Assembly (NCBI RefSeq): GCF_040802235.1
Contig: NC_133163.1
Coordinates: 41,994,501 to 42,058,500, forward strand
Direction: 5' to 3'
DNA length: 64,000 nucleotides
Origin: Manis javanica
Lineage: Eukaryota > Chordata > Mammalia > Pholidota > Manidae
This document shows, one piece after another, positions 1 to 12,546 of this stretch. Positions within the stretch are counted from its first letter, which is position 1, and each line of letters starts with the position of its first letter. Made by a program: the position numbers and the translations under genes. The notes beneath the pieces are model-generated. The model had not been told where the DNA came from and searched no databases. It was given only the letters and a program-made list of their open reading frames with translations.

Positions 1-546
1 ATGTATGCATTAGCACATGGCTTGAGCAGTCCTCAGGATTTTGGGAAGCCCCTACGGCCGTTCAGATGGAAGTCATGCAGGATTACATTGCTTTTTCCAC
101 TGCGCAGTGGCAGCACATTCTATGCTTTTCTCAAAATCTAGGTCCAAGGGAGAGGGTGCCTCTGTGGTCTGATCCAGGACAGGTGGGAAGTAAGGAGTGT
201 GTTTGGTTGTCCTGAACCAAACCCAGTGAAATTAAAGGACTTAAATAGTGAGGCATGAAAAATTATATTTTTATCTAAATTTTCAGTGTGGTGTTTTTGT
301 GCTCAGATTATCACAAACAAATTCTGTGGGCCTGTGACAAGTGACAATACTGGCAAATAACATTCCCCCATAATGGTTTTAGGAAAAAGAAAGAATGTCC
401 TTGGGTGCTATGTAGTCAGGCAGTCATAGAGGGGCAACCTTGTAGGTAGCTGGCTTTGCATTGCACATTTATATGATTTCAAAGCTCTTCTCATCCATCA
501 GCCAACACACATGCTGAGAGGAGTGGAAGTGGCTTTGTAATGCCAT
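1..546. other. Non-coding sequence, nothing recognised
   Basis: No exon-like open frame with splice sites and no repeat I can name. Probably intron of the + strand gene whose last exons lie at 36-43 kb. Confidence 0.4.
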
Positions 547-560
547 AGAATCTATGTGCC
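547..560. repeat. Target-site duplication, left copy
   Basis: AGAATCTATGTGCC is repeated exactly at 1418-1431 and brackets the L1 fragment. Confidence 0.85.
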
Positions 561-1417
561 ACCCGAGGATATGGAAAAAGGGAACCCTCCTATGCTATTG
601 GTGGGAATGTCAATTGGTGCAGTCACTATTTGAAACAGTATAGAAGTTCCTCAAAAAACACAAATACCATATGACTCAGTAACTCTACTTTTAGGAATTT
701 ATCCAAAGAAAACAAAATATCTGATTGGAAAAGATATACACACTCCTATGTTTATTGCCATATTATTTAAATAGCCAAGATATGGAAGCAACCAAAGTGT
801 CCATCAATAGATGAATGGATAAAGGAGATGTGGTACATATACACAATGGAATATTATTCAGCCATAAAAAAGAAAGAACTCCTGCCATTTGGGAGAACAT
901 GGACCTGAAGGGTATTATGCTAAGTGAAATAAGAATAAGCGAGGCACATAAAGTCAAATACCATATGATTTCATTTACATGTGGAATCTAAAAACAAAAC
1001 AAAATGAACAAAATGGCAGTAGACTCATAGACACTAAGAAGAGACTGGTAGTTACCATAGAGGACGGGTTGGGGCAGGTGGGTGAAATAGGTGAAAGGAA
1101 TAAAGAGGCACAAAATCTCAATCATAATATAAGTTAGTCACAAGGATGAAAGTACAGCATAGAGAATATAGTCAGTAATTCTGTAACATCTTTCTGTGCT
1201 GACAGATAGTAACTACACTAGTTGGGGTAAGCATTTAATACTGTAGATAATTGTTGAATCACTATTTGTGTATCTGAAACCAAAATAATATTGTATATCA
1301 ACAACAGTTCACTAAAAGTATAAACTAAAAAGGAAACTTGAAGGAAGAATTAATTGTAGATGGAATAAACCTATGAGACATTAAAAATGGAAAAAAAAAT
1401 ATGTTGGCAAAAAAAAA
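561..1417 (+). mobile_element. 5'-truncated L1 (LINE-1) fragment with TSD and tail
   Basis: The 5' part, 565-960, is the end of L1 ORF2 on the + strand; its translation resembles the usual C-terminal stretch ([18 protein letters not shown], then YTMEYYSAI-like) with many stops. L1 3' UTR-like sequence runs to about 1326. It is flanked by the 14-bp duplication AGAATCTATGTGCC at 547-560 and 1418-1431, and the tail is an A-run at 1409-1418. A second A-run at 1391-1399 and about 90 bp that do not look like L1 precede the final tail. The duplication shows the whole 857 bp inserted as one piece. Divergence from the long L1s in the window suggests an older L1 subfamily. Confidence 0.85.
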
Positions 1418-1554
1418 AGAATCTATGTGCCTCCTATCTCCCTATGAGAAGTGAAGTGGTTCATGTGACCATTCACATCAAACTTGCTTGGCTCCATCCT
1501 CTGCTTCACAGGTAGAGTCACAGCTTGACTTTGTCATCACTCACGTGCTCTTCC

Positions 1555-1710
1555 AGACCGTGAGCCCTGGGCTGACAGATCAGGGTTTGATTCCTGGCTC
1601 TGCCTTGTACAAGGTATTTTGCTTTTTTGGGTCTTGGTTTCCTTACCTGGAAAGTAGAGATAGTAGAATAAACACTGTTTGAGGGTTTCAAAGGGCATTA
1701 AATTTCAGTA
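1555..1710 (+). repeat. MIR SINE fragment
   Basis: Contains the degraded MIR core order: a 'tttgattcctggctctgcc' stretch, then a 'ttggtttccttacctg' stretch, then a GTAAAAT-like region. Ancient and diverged; assigned from memory of the MIR consensus. Confidence 0.6.
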
Positions 1711-2019
1711 TTAATTTCTCATCATCCCATCTCTAAGAAGCTAAATCTTTTTGGTGCTCTAGACCTTATATTCCAGCATATGATAACTTACTGAACACTG
1801 GATGGCATCAAAAAGTGAAAAGACATATCAAAGACACATGCATGGTTGTCACAACAGGATGGTGATGTGATGCATGTGGGTTGCAGCACATTCTTTACTA
1901 ATCAAACATTCTTTGCTCATCAAAGTTAAGGAAACTTAAGAGGAATCCTGCAGTGCTGAAGACAGCACAGCATGCTCCCAGACACAGAGACTGCCCTCAC
2001 AGCACCTGCATTTTAGTTG

Positions 2020-3160
2020 GGGGGAGGAGACAAACATTCATCAAGCAACCCCCCATCTTTAAATTACAATTGTGGTACTTAACTATAGAGGAGAAGAGTA
2101 GTTGCGTGGAGACCTTACAGCAGGGACAGTGACCTGAGAAGAGTCAGAAAAGGCTTCTCTGGGGAATGTGCTTATGAACTCAGATGTGTAGGCGAGGGGA
2201 ATGGAGGCTGAGAAAGAATTTCAGGCAAAGGGAATGGATTTGTGAAGGCTAGAGGCAGGAAGAAGTATTTGAGGACTCAAAAGAAGGCCAGTGTGTCTGG
2301 GACTAAGAGGAAGTCCCAGTGACGAAGACAGGGACCAAATTCTGCAGGACCTTGCTGCCCAGGATAAGGATTTAGGGTTTTATGGTGTGAGTAGTAGGAT
2401 GCCATAGAAGGATTCTAATGTGCTATTTGAATTTGAGAGGCATCCCTCTGGCTGCAGGATGTCTTGTAAGGAATGCTATATGGGGGTGGAGACGAGTAGA
2501 GGAGGAGCAAGAACAGAGGCAGGGAAACTAGAGAGGAGCTTGTCACAATAGACTGGGTAAAAGGAAATGTGACTTTTCCTGGGGCAGAGAGAAAAATGGT
2601 TGAATTCAAAAGGGATTTGAGAGGTAGAATCAAAAAGTCTTGGTGGTGATTGTATCTTGGGAGGGATGGAAGAGAAGTCTTCAAGGTGGTTCAGAGGTTT
2701 CTGGCTGATGCAACTGGGTGGGTTGTGGTATCACTAGTGACCAGGGTAGGACCTGAGTTAGGGAGAGAGTGACGGGGAGAGATCATAAGTTAAATTTTGC
2801 ATGTGTGAGACACACTTGAAGGAAAAAGATGCCTGGTGCCTGGAGGAGAGGCTGAGCTGAAGCTGTAAGTTTTGCGGTCAGATGGTAACTGATTCCATGA
2901 GAGTAGATGATAATGCCCAGGGAGTGAGGTTACAAGAAGGATAATGACCTAGAATGGGACTCTGGGGGAACTTCAGTAACTCAAAGATGAGACAGGGCAG
3001 GTCAAACCCCCAAAGGAAGCTGAGGAGGAATAACCAGGTAGGTGAGAAGCATGGTGTCCCAGAAGCTAAAGGAAATGACTGTTTAAAGATGGAGGGAGTG
3101 GTCCACTGAGGGATGCAGCAGGGAAGTGAGCAAACAGATACACACACAGCAGGTCTGAGA
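2020..3160. repeat. Ancient dispersed mammalian repeat, family not named
   Basis: Purine-rich text with phrases common in an old mammal-wide repeat: 'gaaggccagtgtgtctggga', 'aggaccttgctgcccaggat', 'tttctggctgatgcaactgg'. A related piece lies at 16330-16710, and an inverted relative seems to lie at 32345-32690. Minus-strand open frames of up to 144 codons here have no start or splice context and look accidental. Confidence 0.4.
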
Positions 3161-3230
3161 ACACTTTGATGAAAAGCCCTGAAGTCAAGAGGCAGTCCAA
3201 ATCGAGTATCTGTAGAATGCCTCCATGACC

Positions 3231-3362
3231 TTTGCACTTGATCAGCTTCCTCGTTTGTAAAATGGAGATAGCAGGAGAGTTGTCTTGAGAACTGCATGAG
3301 ATGTTTACAAAATATTTAGCACAGAGCTGACACCCAGTAAGCGTACAGTAAATGTTATCAGG
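3231..3362 (+). repeat. MIR SINE 3' part
   Basis: 'cttcctcgtttgtaaaatgg' followed by the GAACTGCATGAGAT-like and 'aaatatttagcacagagctg' blocks gives the 3' half of a MIR in sense orientation. Confidence 0.65.
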
Positions 3363-3639
3363 TAATAATGGGCAAAGAAATATGGTTCTTCCTGTACATG
3401 CTTGGATTGAGCTGAATGTTAGTAAAGCAGCCAAGAGCTCTACTCCAGCCTCTGCAGACCTTGGAAAGGGTATGTTTGTCTCCCCTCCTTTCCATATCAT
3501 TCTATCTGTAGGGTTAGACAGTGTTGTATTAATGTATTTGGAAAATCAAAGCACAGAGATGAAAGCCATCGGGAAAGGACTCCAGGTGAAGCCAGCGGTT
3601 AGAAGGTGAGCATCGTGCTGTGGGACCTGAGAGGTACAT

Positions 3640-3935
3640 TGCAGACAAGTTTGAGGCAAACTTTGGAGATATTGCTGGTTTAGTTCCAGACCACTCTAAT
3701 AAAACGAATATCACAATTAAGTGAGTTAAATGAATTTTTTTGCTTCCTAGTGTATATAAAAGTTAGGTTTACACTATACCATATACTTAATATGTGCATA
3801 CTTTTAAGTGGGCACTAACATTATAAGTGGGACATACATTATTTTTTAAGACTTACATTATTTTTAGACATGCATTATTTTTTAAGACTTGCTTGATGCA
3901 GGGTCACCATACACCTTCAATTTGAAGAACATGGT
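3640..3935. repeat. Probable ancient transposon relic
   Basis: The stretch from 'gctggtttagttccagacca' through 'gtatataaaagttaggttta' resembles a dispersed mammalian repeat I have seen, but I cannot name the family. There is no coding evidence. Confidence 0.35.
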
Positions 3936-4369
3936 AAAACAGGGTTTGCCATTAATGTGAAATCCAGGTTGGAGTCAGTTGTTTTGATTCTCTATGTGAG
4001 AACCTAGATGGTTACAAAAGCCTTTACCGAAAGTGTTTCTGGGTAGAATCATTCACTTTCTAAGCCATAGGAACATTGAATCATAAGGGGAACTAACTCG
4101 GATTCAGGATCAGGATGCAATAGTGGAGACTTAAAAAAATAAGAGTTGCTGCTTTTCTGAGCTGCTGTGGAGGTGCCTGTGCTGTTAGGAGGGTGAGCTT
4201 ACTGTATGCACCCTCATATCACCAAGTCATAATCCTCAGAGGGAAGTGAGTTCTCTCCCTGAGTTCCTGCAGTAGTAAAAATACTCCTTAATTAATGCCT
4301 TCCTTCATTATTAATGACAGACATCTTTGCCAATCATGGGGACTAAACCACTTGTCATGTTAATTCTCA

Positions 4370-4495
4370 CCAGGTCTTCCCTGTGAGATTATAAGTGTTT
4401 TGAAGGCAGGGACTGGATCTTGATCATCTTTGTATCCATTCTTCAGCAAGTGCCTGGTCATAGCAGATGCTTAATAAATTGTTGAATTGAATCAA
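4370..4495 (+). repeat. LINE-2 (L2) 3' end fragment
   Basis: The order 'gaaggcagggactggatctt', 'caagtgcctggtcatagcag', 'atgcttaataaattgttgaa' is the typical 3' terminus of L2. Confidence 0.7.
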
Positions 4496-6029
4496 CACAG
4501 AGAATTTATGTAGGCTTATCAGGTTCAAAACATTTGATTCTTCTGGGTCTACATTTTTGCTTCTACTTTGTCACCTAAAATAGATGCTACTTTTGGTACT
4601 GAAACCATCATATACCAAACCTTGTGCTCACACAGACAGGGAGAGAGGCTCTGAAGAAAATGTGAAATGTGAGTATCTATGATTATGTCTTTTTTAATAA
4701 TTTAAAACCAAGTGTACCTTGCAGCAGTGAAAGATCTTATATTCTCTATGGCACAGGTTGTTGGGTTTTTTTTTGCTGAAGTTTCTCATCAGGGAGGCTT
4801 AATGCTATTTTGATCAAAAGTCTGGTTTGTTGGTTGGTTTTCTTATTTATGAAGTTAAAAGGCTTACTCATGGGTACAGAGCATTTCCAAGCTGCATTTG
4901 AATGACTGTTTTTTCCTAGTGTCAGTCAGTCACTGAAAAGGACTGTTGTTCTCTGCTCTCTTTCCGCTAGCTCTTGTACATCACGTGTCTCATGTTTCTC
5001 TTCACATGTGCTTACTTTCTTTTTCTTTTCTTTTGGTTCTTCTCATTTCTAACGTTTTCCTGGTAATTTTTTCTTGTTGCTGTTCCCTTAAAAAAATTGC
5101 CCTTCTATTAGAAAATGTGCCAAGAGCTCTCCAGGAGAAGACAGGCATAAAGGGCTGTCTGCTGAGGGGAGTGTTCAGGTAGCTTGCAGGGCAGGAGAGA
5201 GCCCTGCTGGCCAGTATTACCACATGTCTCTTACCACAGCACAAACATGTGCCTTTTAGACAGACTCCTATTAATTATGTCTGAATAAGGTTTTGAAAAG
5301 CACACCATTCATTGGAGTAGCACAGTATTTAAATTTCTTGCTTCATCTGTGACTGAGTCCACAGCAACTTGAAGTAGCTTGATGTGTTTGTATTTTTAGA
5401 ATGTGAGAAGTAAGCACTAGTTAGCAAATTTCATTTAAATACATGGCAGATGACAACATAAAGGACGCAGTTTTCTTTGAGGACAGAGCCTGGGGTTTTT
5501 CCTGTTGTGAACTTCTGTGACTTTTACTTTCCAGAGACCCTGCTGCCACCTTTACCTCTCTTGTTATGGGTCCTTCTGGGCAACATGTATAAGTTCATAG
5601 TCAGTTGACTGGGTTTCATTCTATTGGAGCCAAATTGGCAACTTTAACAGCTTCCTCGCTGTGACCCCCAAGGCTGCAGATGTTGTCCTTCTCTGCTTAG
5701 AGAATATTTCTAAGTTCTGCTTCACTTCTTCAGACCTGCTCACACATCTGGTTTCCTTGGTTTCTGTCCTATTGATACCCACCAAAAATTTTCTACTTCA
5801 CCTGGCTTTTCTGGATGGATACCTGTTTGGGTGGTTTGCCTAGTTTTAACTTGGGGCAAAGATCCTTTTCTCCCATCTCTAAGCAAAGTACAGCCTCCCA
5901 CCTGTCACCCTAATTATTGCAACTCATGCCAGCCTGGGTTCATTGCCTTGGATTCCTACTTGCTGGGAATAGAGACAAGTAAGACTCTACTGCTAATCTT
6001 GGAATGTGCACACCTCACTTAAAGTTTGT
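4496..6029. other. Non-coding sequence, nothing recognised
   Basis: Several open frames of 60-80 codons on both strands overlap each other without start context, splice signals or recognisable domains. I see no gene here. Likely ARMH4 intron. Confidence 0.4.
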
Positions 6030-6262
6030 GGTGAGAGCACAGGCTCTGGAGTCAGACTTCCTGGGTTCAAATCTTGAGTCTTCCCCTTATGAGCTGTGTG
6101 ACTGTGGGCAGAGTACTTACCATCTCCTGCCTAGTTCTTTCATCTGCACAATAGAGATATGGTTGCACCTACCTTACATGGTTGATGTGAGGATTAAGCA
6201 AATTGGGCTTAGAACAGTGAGTCTGTCATATACTAAGCACAGAATAGTGTTAACTATTACTA
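6030..6262 (+). repeat. MIR SINE, nearly full length
   Basis: The MIR order is complete: 'gagcacaggctctggagtca', 'cctgggttcaaatcttg', 'gagctgtgtgactgtgggca', 'ttctttcatctgcacaatag', then 'gttgatgtgaggattaag'. The tRNA-like B-box 'gggttcaaatc' is still visible. Confidence 0.85.
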
Positions 6263-6839
6263 AGAAATTAGAGCTCACATTCACTGAATTCTGATTCTGC
6301 CAGAATGAAGGCAGATGGGTTAGATCAATGTTTATGAAAGAGAGGTCTGCAAGTTTACTACGAGAAAGTTTAAATCTTGTGCTTACATTTGGATGAAAAC
6401 GTCAACACAGCAGGGTAAGTAAATTTTAGATTATTTGGGTGACTCCTTATAGCTGAGCATGCCATGTGATTAGAAAGCCTGCATTTGCATGTGTTTATGA
6501 TCACACTCCCATGCAGTGAAGGCTGTGACATGGAAGCAGGCTGCAGGAAGGCAGGCCAGGCTGTTTTCTTGGAAAGAAGGGTGGAAGGGGAGTCTCTTGC
6601 AGCACATGTGGCCTGAGGCTGCCACCCTGTCTGGGACCAGTTCTGTAGCAGTTGGTTCAATAGCCATATAGCATGGACTGGTGTCAATTTGGATTTTATT
6701 GGTATTCTGCTTAATTTATGAATTTGTTCTGATTTTACAGGCATAAAAGAGCTATCAGGATTAGAGATTTATATAGAGGCTTAGGGTTGTTGTTATTTAA
6801 GTGACATTATAATACTGGAGGATTGTAAGAATTTTATTT

Positions 6840-7075
6840 TGTAAAAGAGGTCTATCCATATATTCCTCAAACTTGAGAAAGACTAGACTACTCTGTGGTT
6901 CACAAATGTTAGTTCACAAATTGTGCACATCAGTTTATAAAGAAAAATTTTTGGGGGAACTTGTCAGGAATATGGACTTTCAGGCTGTGTCCTGGTGCTG
7001 CTGAGCTGGGCCTGTAAATCTGTATTTTTACTGAGTTGCTCAGGTGATTCTGCCAAGCAACAGGCTTGGGCCTCT
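6840..7075. repeat. MER5-like DNA transposon relic
   Basis: 'tattcctcaaacttgagaaa' at one end and 'caggtgattctgccaag' with 'gggcctgtaaatctgtattt' inside resemble the hAT-Charlie MER5 group. Much decayed, so the assignment is tentative. Confidence 0.4.
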
Positions 7076-7104
7076 TTCAAGCTGATGACCTCACAGTGTT
7101 CTTC

Positions 7105-7235
7105 ATAATCCAAGATCTTAGAATTCAGTGTCTTCATCTTTAAAATTGAGATAATGATCCTTGTCCCTTCCTTACTGCACCAGAGAGTAGTAAGAATTAA
7201 TGGGGCAATTTTCATAAGTGTTCTTGGGAAAAAGT
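7105..7235 (+). repeat. MIR SINE 3' fragment
   Basis: 'agtgtcttcatctttaaaat' and the following GAGATAATGAT block match the MIR 3' half. Short and diverged. Confidence 0.5.
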
Positions 7236-7496
7236 ACAATTTAAGTATAATATATTGAGACCAGAATTGAAGTAGATTGTCTCTGCATGCAAATTGTTCC
7301 GCAGGAAAAAAGAGGTGAGTCAGGACTATAGAGCTTCAGCAGGCTGAATTTTGCTATCTGGGATTCAGTTTCTGAAAGTATTGGTCCATCTCTGGCATAG
7401 AACCTAATGAGGACTGTGAGATTTACAAATCAGTAAGTTGGTGGTAACAGAGGCAGGAGGCTGGACAGGGAGGATGGTGTTGAGGAACCCTGTGCT

Positions 7497-8003
7497 TATT
7501 GTATTCATTTCCTTGGTACAGCAAAGTACCACAAAACTGGGTGGCTTAAAACAGAGGAATTTCCTTTCTCACAGTTCTGGGGGCTCGAAGTCAAGTCAGG
7601 GTGCCAGAGGGGTTGCTTCTGCCTTGGGGCTCTCGGGCATTCTGTTCCATGCCTTTCCCCTAGGTGTTAGCGGTACAGGGAATCCTGGGTGGGAATGATT
7701 CGGCTGGTAGATGCATCATTCCAATCTCTGCCTCTGTCAGCACATGGCCATCGCGTCCCTCTGCGTTTCTGTGCTGGCACATGGCATTCTCCCCTCTGTG
7801 TGTGCTCTTTCCTCCTCTTGAACACAACGCCAGTCATATTGGATGAAGGGCCCATGCTGCTCCAGGATGGCCTCATTTTAACTGAACTAATTGCATCAAC
7901 AAGCACCCTATTTCCGGTTAAGTCACATTCTGAGGTGCAGGTGGTTAGGACTTCAAAAAATCGTTTTTGGGGGCACAGTTCAACTGATACCACCATATTT
8001 ATT
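7497..8003 (-). mobile_element. MLT1-type LTR (ERVL-MaLR), antisense
   Basis: The + strand reads as the reverse complement of an MLT1 LTR: 'gtaccacaaaactgggtggc', 'ctttctcacagttctggggg', 'gccagtcatattggatgaag', 'agtcacattctgaggtgcag', 'ggttaggacttc'. It is solo, with no internal region beside it. Overlapping open frames on both strands are accidental. Confidence 0.75.
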
Positions 8004-8160
8004 TTTACATAGGGAAACACAGGATATTTTATATTTCTGAGTAAATACTTTTTCCAAAATTTATTCGAAGAGGACATTACCCCTTAGAAACTGTGTTATA
8101 TGTCATGGTGAGGTCTGTGGGGCCGCCCAGAACAGCAGTCAATATACGGAAAAGAGAATT

Positions 8161-8173
8161 TCTTCTAAGGATC

Positions 8174-8177
<4 letters not shown>
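8161..8177. repeat. Target-site duplication of the 8.2-14.5 kb L1, left copy
   Basis: TCTTCTAAGGATCTTAT recurs exactly at 14529-14545. A 17-bp duplication is typical of L1 target-primed reverse transcription. Confidence 0.95.
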
Positions 8178-8208
<31 letters not shown>

Positions 8209-8211
8209 TTT
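8175..8211 (-). repeat. (TTTA)n, the tail of L1 copy A
   Basis: A run of TTTA units on the + strand, i.e. an AAAT-rich tail on the L1 strand. It is likely a poly(A) tail turned into a microsatellite. Confidence 0.85.
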
Positions 8212-8536
8212 TGGTATCATTAATCTACAATTACAGAAAGAACATTATGTTTACTAGGTTCCCCCCTTCACCAAGTCCCCCCCACATACCCCTTCACAGT
8301 CACTGTCCATCTGCATAGTAAGATGCTATAAAATAACTACTTGTCTTCTCTGTGTTGCACAGCCCTCCCCGTGCCTCCCACATACATGCTAATTGTGATG
8401 CCCTCTTTGTTTTTCCCCACCATTATCCCTCCCTTCCCATACATTGTCCCCAGTCCCTTTCCCTTTGGTAACTATTGGTCCATTCTTGGGTTCTGTGATT
8501 CTGCTGCTGTTTTGTTCCTTCAGTTTTCCTTTGTTC

Positions 8537-11500
8537 TTATACTCCACATATGAGTGAAATCATTTGGTACTTGTCCTTCTCTGCCTGGCTTATTTCACTG
8601 AGCATAATACCATCTAGCTCCATCCACGTTGTTGCGAATGGTAGGATCTATTTTTTTCTTATGACTGCATAATATTCCAATGTGTATATGTACCACATGT
8701 TTTCTATCCATTCATCTACTGATGGACACCTAGGTTGCTTCCATATCTTGGCTATTGTAAATAGTCCAGCGATAAACATAGGGTTGCATCTGTCTTTTTC
8801 AAACGGGAGTGCTGCATTCTTAGGGTAAATTCCTAGAAGTGGAATTCCTGGGTCAAATGGTATTTCTATTTTGAGCATTCTGAAGAAACTCTATACTGCG
8901 TTCGACAATGGTTGAACTAGTTTACATTCACACCAGCAGTGTAGGAGGGTTCCCCTTTCTCCACAACCTCACCAACATTTGTTGTTGTTTGTCTTTTCAA
9001 TGATGGCAATCCTTACTGGTGTGAGGTGATATCTCATAGTGGTTTTAATTTGCATTTCTCTGATGATTAGCTATGTGGAGCATCTTTTCATGTGCCTGTT
9101 GGCAATCTGGATTTCTTCTTTAGAGAACTGTCTATTCAGCTCCTCTGCCCATTTTTTAATTGGATTATTTGTTTTTTGTTTGTTGAGGCGTGTGAGCTCT
9201 TTATATATTTTGGACGTCAAGCCTTTATCAGATCTGTCATTTATGAATATATTCTCCCATACTGTATGGTTCCTTTTTGTTCTTTTGATGGTGTCTTTCA
9301 CTGTACAGAAGCTTTTCAGCTTAATATAGTCCCACTTGTTCATTTTTGCTGTTGTTTTCCTTGCCCGGGGAGATATGTTCAAGAAGAGGTCACCCATGTT
9401 TATGTCTAAAAGGTTTTTGCCTATGTTTTTTCTAAGAGTGTTATGGTTTCATGACTTACATTCATGTGTTTGATCTATTTTGAAATTACTTTTGTGTATG
9501 GGGTTAGACAGTCGTCCAGTTTCATTCTCTTACATGTAGCTGTCCAGTTTTGCCAGCAGCATCTCTTGAAGAGACTGTCATTTCCCCATTGTATGTGCAT
9601 GGCTCCTTTATCGTATATTAATTGGCCATATATGTTTGGGTTACTGTGTGGAGTCTCTAATCTGTTCCACTGGTCTGTGGCTCTGTTCTTGTGCCAGTAC
9701 CAAATTGTCTTGATTACTGTGGCTTTTTAGTAGAGCTTGATGTTGGGGAGCGAGATCCCCCCCACTTTATTCTTCCTTCTCAGGATTGCTTTGTCTATTT
9801 GGGGTCTTTGACGGTGCCATATGAATTTTTGAATTATTTGTTCCAGTTCATTGAAGAATGCTGTTGGTAATTTGATAGGGATTGCATCAAATCTGTATAT
9901 TGCTTTGGGCAGGATGTCCATTTTGATGATATTAATTCTTCCTAGCCATGAGCATGGGATGTGTTTCCATTTGTTAGTGTCCCCTTTAATTTCTCTTAAG
10001 AGTGACTTGTAGTTTTCAGGGTATAGGTCTTTCACTTCTTTGGTTAGGTTTATTCCTAGGTATTTTATTCTTTTTGATGCAATTGTGAATGGAGTTGTTT
10101 TCCAGATTTCTCTTTCTATTGGTTCATTGTTAGTGTATAGGAAAGCTACAGATTTCTGTGTGTTAATTTTGTATCCTGCAACTTTGCTGTATTCTGATAT
10201 CAGTTCTAGTAGTTTTCGAGTGGAGTCTTTAGGGTTTTTTATGTACAGTATCATATCATCTGCAATTAGTGACAGTTTAACTTCTTCTTTACCAATCTGA
10301 ATTCCTTGTATTTCTTTGTTTTGTCTAATTGCCGTGGCTAGGACCTCTAGTACTATGTTAAATAACAGTGGGGAGAGTGGGCATCCCTGTCTTGTTCCCG
10401 ATCTCAGAGGAAATGCTTTCAGCTTCTCACTGTTCAGTATAATGTGGGCTGTGGGTTTATCATAAATGGCCTTTATTATGTTGAGGTACTTGCCCTCTAT
10501 TCCCATTTTGCTGAGAGTTTTTATCATGAATGGATGTTGAATTTTGTCAAATGCTTTTTCAGCATCTATGGAGATGATCATGTGGTTTTTGTCTTTCTTT
10601 TTGTTGATGTGGTGGATGATGTTGATGGATTTTCGGATGTTGTACCATCCTTGCATCCCTAGGATGAATCCCACTTGGTCATGGTGTATGATCCTTTTGA
10701 TATGCTGTTGAATTCTGTTTGCTAATATTTTATTGAGTATTTTTGCATCTACATTCATCAGGGGTATTGGTCTGTAATTTTCTTTTTTGGTGGGGTCTTT
10801 GCCTGGTTTTGGTATTAGGGTGATGTTGCCTTCATAGAATGAGTTTGGGAGTATTCCCTCTTCTTCTATTTTTTGGGAAAACTTTAAGGAGAATGGGTAT
10901 TATGTCTTCTCTGTGTCTGATAAAATTCTGAGGTAAATCCGTCCGGCCCCAGGGTTTTGTTCTTGGGTAGTTTTTTGATTACCATTTCAATTTCTTTGCT
11001 CATAATTGGTTTGTTTAACTTTTATATTTCTTCCTTGGTCAGTCTTGGGAGGTTGTATATTTCTAGGAAGTTGTCCATTTCTTCTAGGTTTTCCAGCTTG
11101 TTGGCATGTAGGTTTTCATAGTAGTCTTTAATAATTCTTTGTATTTCTATGGAGTCTGTCGTGATTTTTCCATTCTCATTTCTGATTCTGTTGATTTGTG
11201 TTGATTCTCTTTTTCTCTTAATAAGTTGGGCTAGAGGCTTATCTATTTTGTTTATTTTCTCAAAGAACCAGCTCTTGATTTTGTTGATTTTTGCTATTGT
11301 TTTATTCTTCTCAATTTTGTTTATTTCTTCTCTGATCTTTATTATGTCCCTCCTTCTGCTGACTTTAGGCCTCATTTGTTCCTTCTTTTTCCAGTTTTGA
11401 TAATTGTGATGTTAGACTATTCATTTGTGATTGTTCTTCCTTCTTCAAGTGTGCCTGGATCGTATATACTTTCCTCTTAAGACTGCTTTCGCTGCGTTCC

Positions 11501-12382
11501 ACAGAAGTTGGGGCTTTGTGTTGTTGTTGTCATTTGTTTCTATATATTCTTTGGTCTCTATTTTGATTTGTTCATTAATCCATTGATTATTTAGAAGCAT
11601 GTTGATAAGCCTCCATGTGTTTGTGAGCCTTTTTGTTTTCTTTGTAGGACTTATCTCTAGGTTTATACCTTTGTGGTCTGAAAAGTTGACTGGTAGGATT
11701 TCTATCTTTTGGAATTTACTGAGGTTCTTTTTGTGGCCTAGTATGTGATCTATTCTAGGAATGTTCCATGTGCACTTGAGAAGAATCTGTATCCTGTTGC
11801 TTTTAGATGTAGAGTTCTATAGATGTCTATTAGGTCCATCTGTTCTAGCGTGTTGTTCAGTGCTTCTGTGTCCTTACTTATTTTCTGTCTAGTGGATCTG
11901 TTCTTTGGAGTGAGTGGTATGTTAAAGTCTCCCAAAATGAATGCATTGCATTCTATTTCCTCCTTTAATTTTGTTAGCATTTGTTTCACGTATATTGGTC
12001 CTCCTCTATTGGGTACATATATGTTTATAATGGTTTTATCTTGTTGGACTGAGCCCTGTATCATTATGTAATGTCCTTCTTTATTTCTTGTTACTTTCTT
12101 TATTTTGAAGTGTATTTTGTCTGATACTAGTATTGCAACACCTGCTTTGTTCTCTCTGTTGTTTGCGTGAAATATGTTTTTCCATCCCTTGACTTTTAAT
12201 CTGGGCATATCTTTGGGTTTGAGGTGAGTCTCTTGTAAGCAGCATATAGATGGGTCTTGCTTTTTTATCCATTCTATTACTCTGTGTCTTTTGATTGGTA
12301 CATTCAGTCCATTTACATTTAGGGTGATTATTGAAAGATATGTACTTATTGCCATTGCAGGCTTTAGGTTTGTGGTTACCAA
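8537..12382 (-). pseudogene. L1 ORF2 remnant (endonuclease, reverse transcriptase, C-terminal zinc-knuckle region), copy A
   Basis: ORF2 encodes the endonuclease and reverse transcriptase that nick target DNA and copy L1 RNA. The endonuclease is open over 11750-12382, with the N-terminal TLNVNGLN motif, the LQETHLKP catalytic-glutamate motif and GDFN visible. The reverse transcriptase is open over 9727-10758 (343 codons) with [28 protein letters not shown] and the catalytic YxDD-equivalent. That last motif reads IADD where L1 usually has FADD. The C-terminal part is open over 8648-8878, ending in the usual CGV-stop at 8537-8539. Frames are broken between these blocks (for example around 9400-9730 and 11380-11750), so no complete protein is made. 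Start taken as the ATG at 12382, which also opens the matching copy at 47165. Confidence 0.9.
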
Positions 12383-12546
12383 AGGTTCAAGGTTAGCTTG
12401 TTTACTACCTTACTGTCTGACCTCACTCACTTATTGAGCTGCTATAAACACAGTCTGATGATTATTTCTTTCCCTTCTTTTTCCTCCTCCTCTGATCTTC
12501 ATATATTGGGTGTTTTGTTCTGTGCTCTTTTTAGGAGTGCTCCCAT

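Noticed and set aside
2878..3500. Minus-strand frames of 139 and 144 codons
   Set aside because: They overlap an ancient dispersed repeat and a MIR and have no splice or start context.
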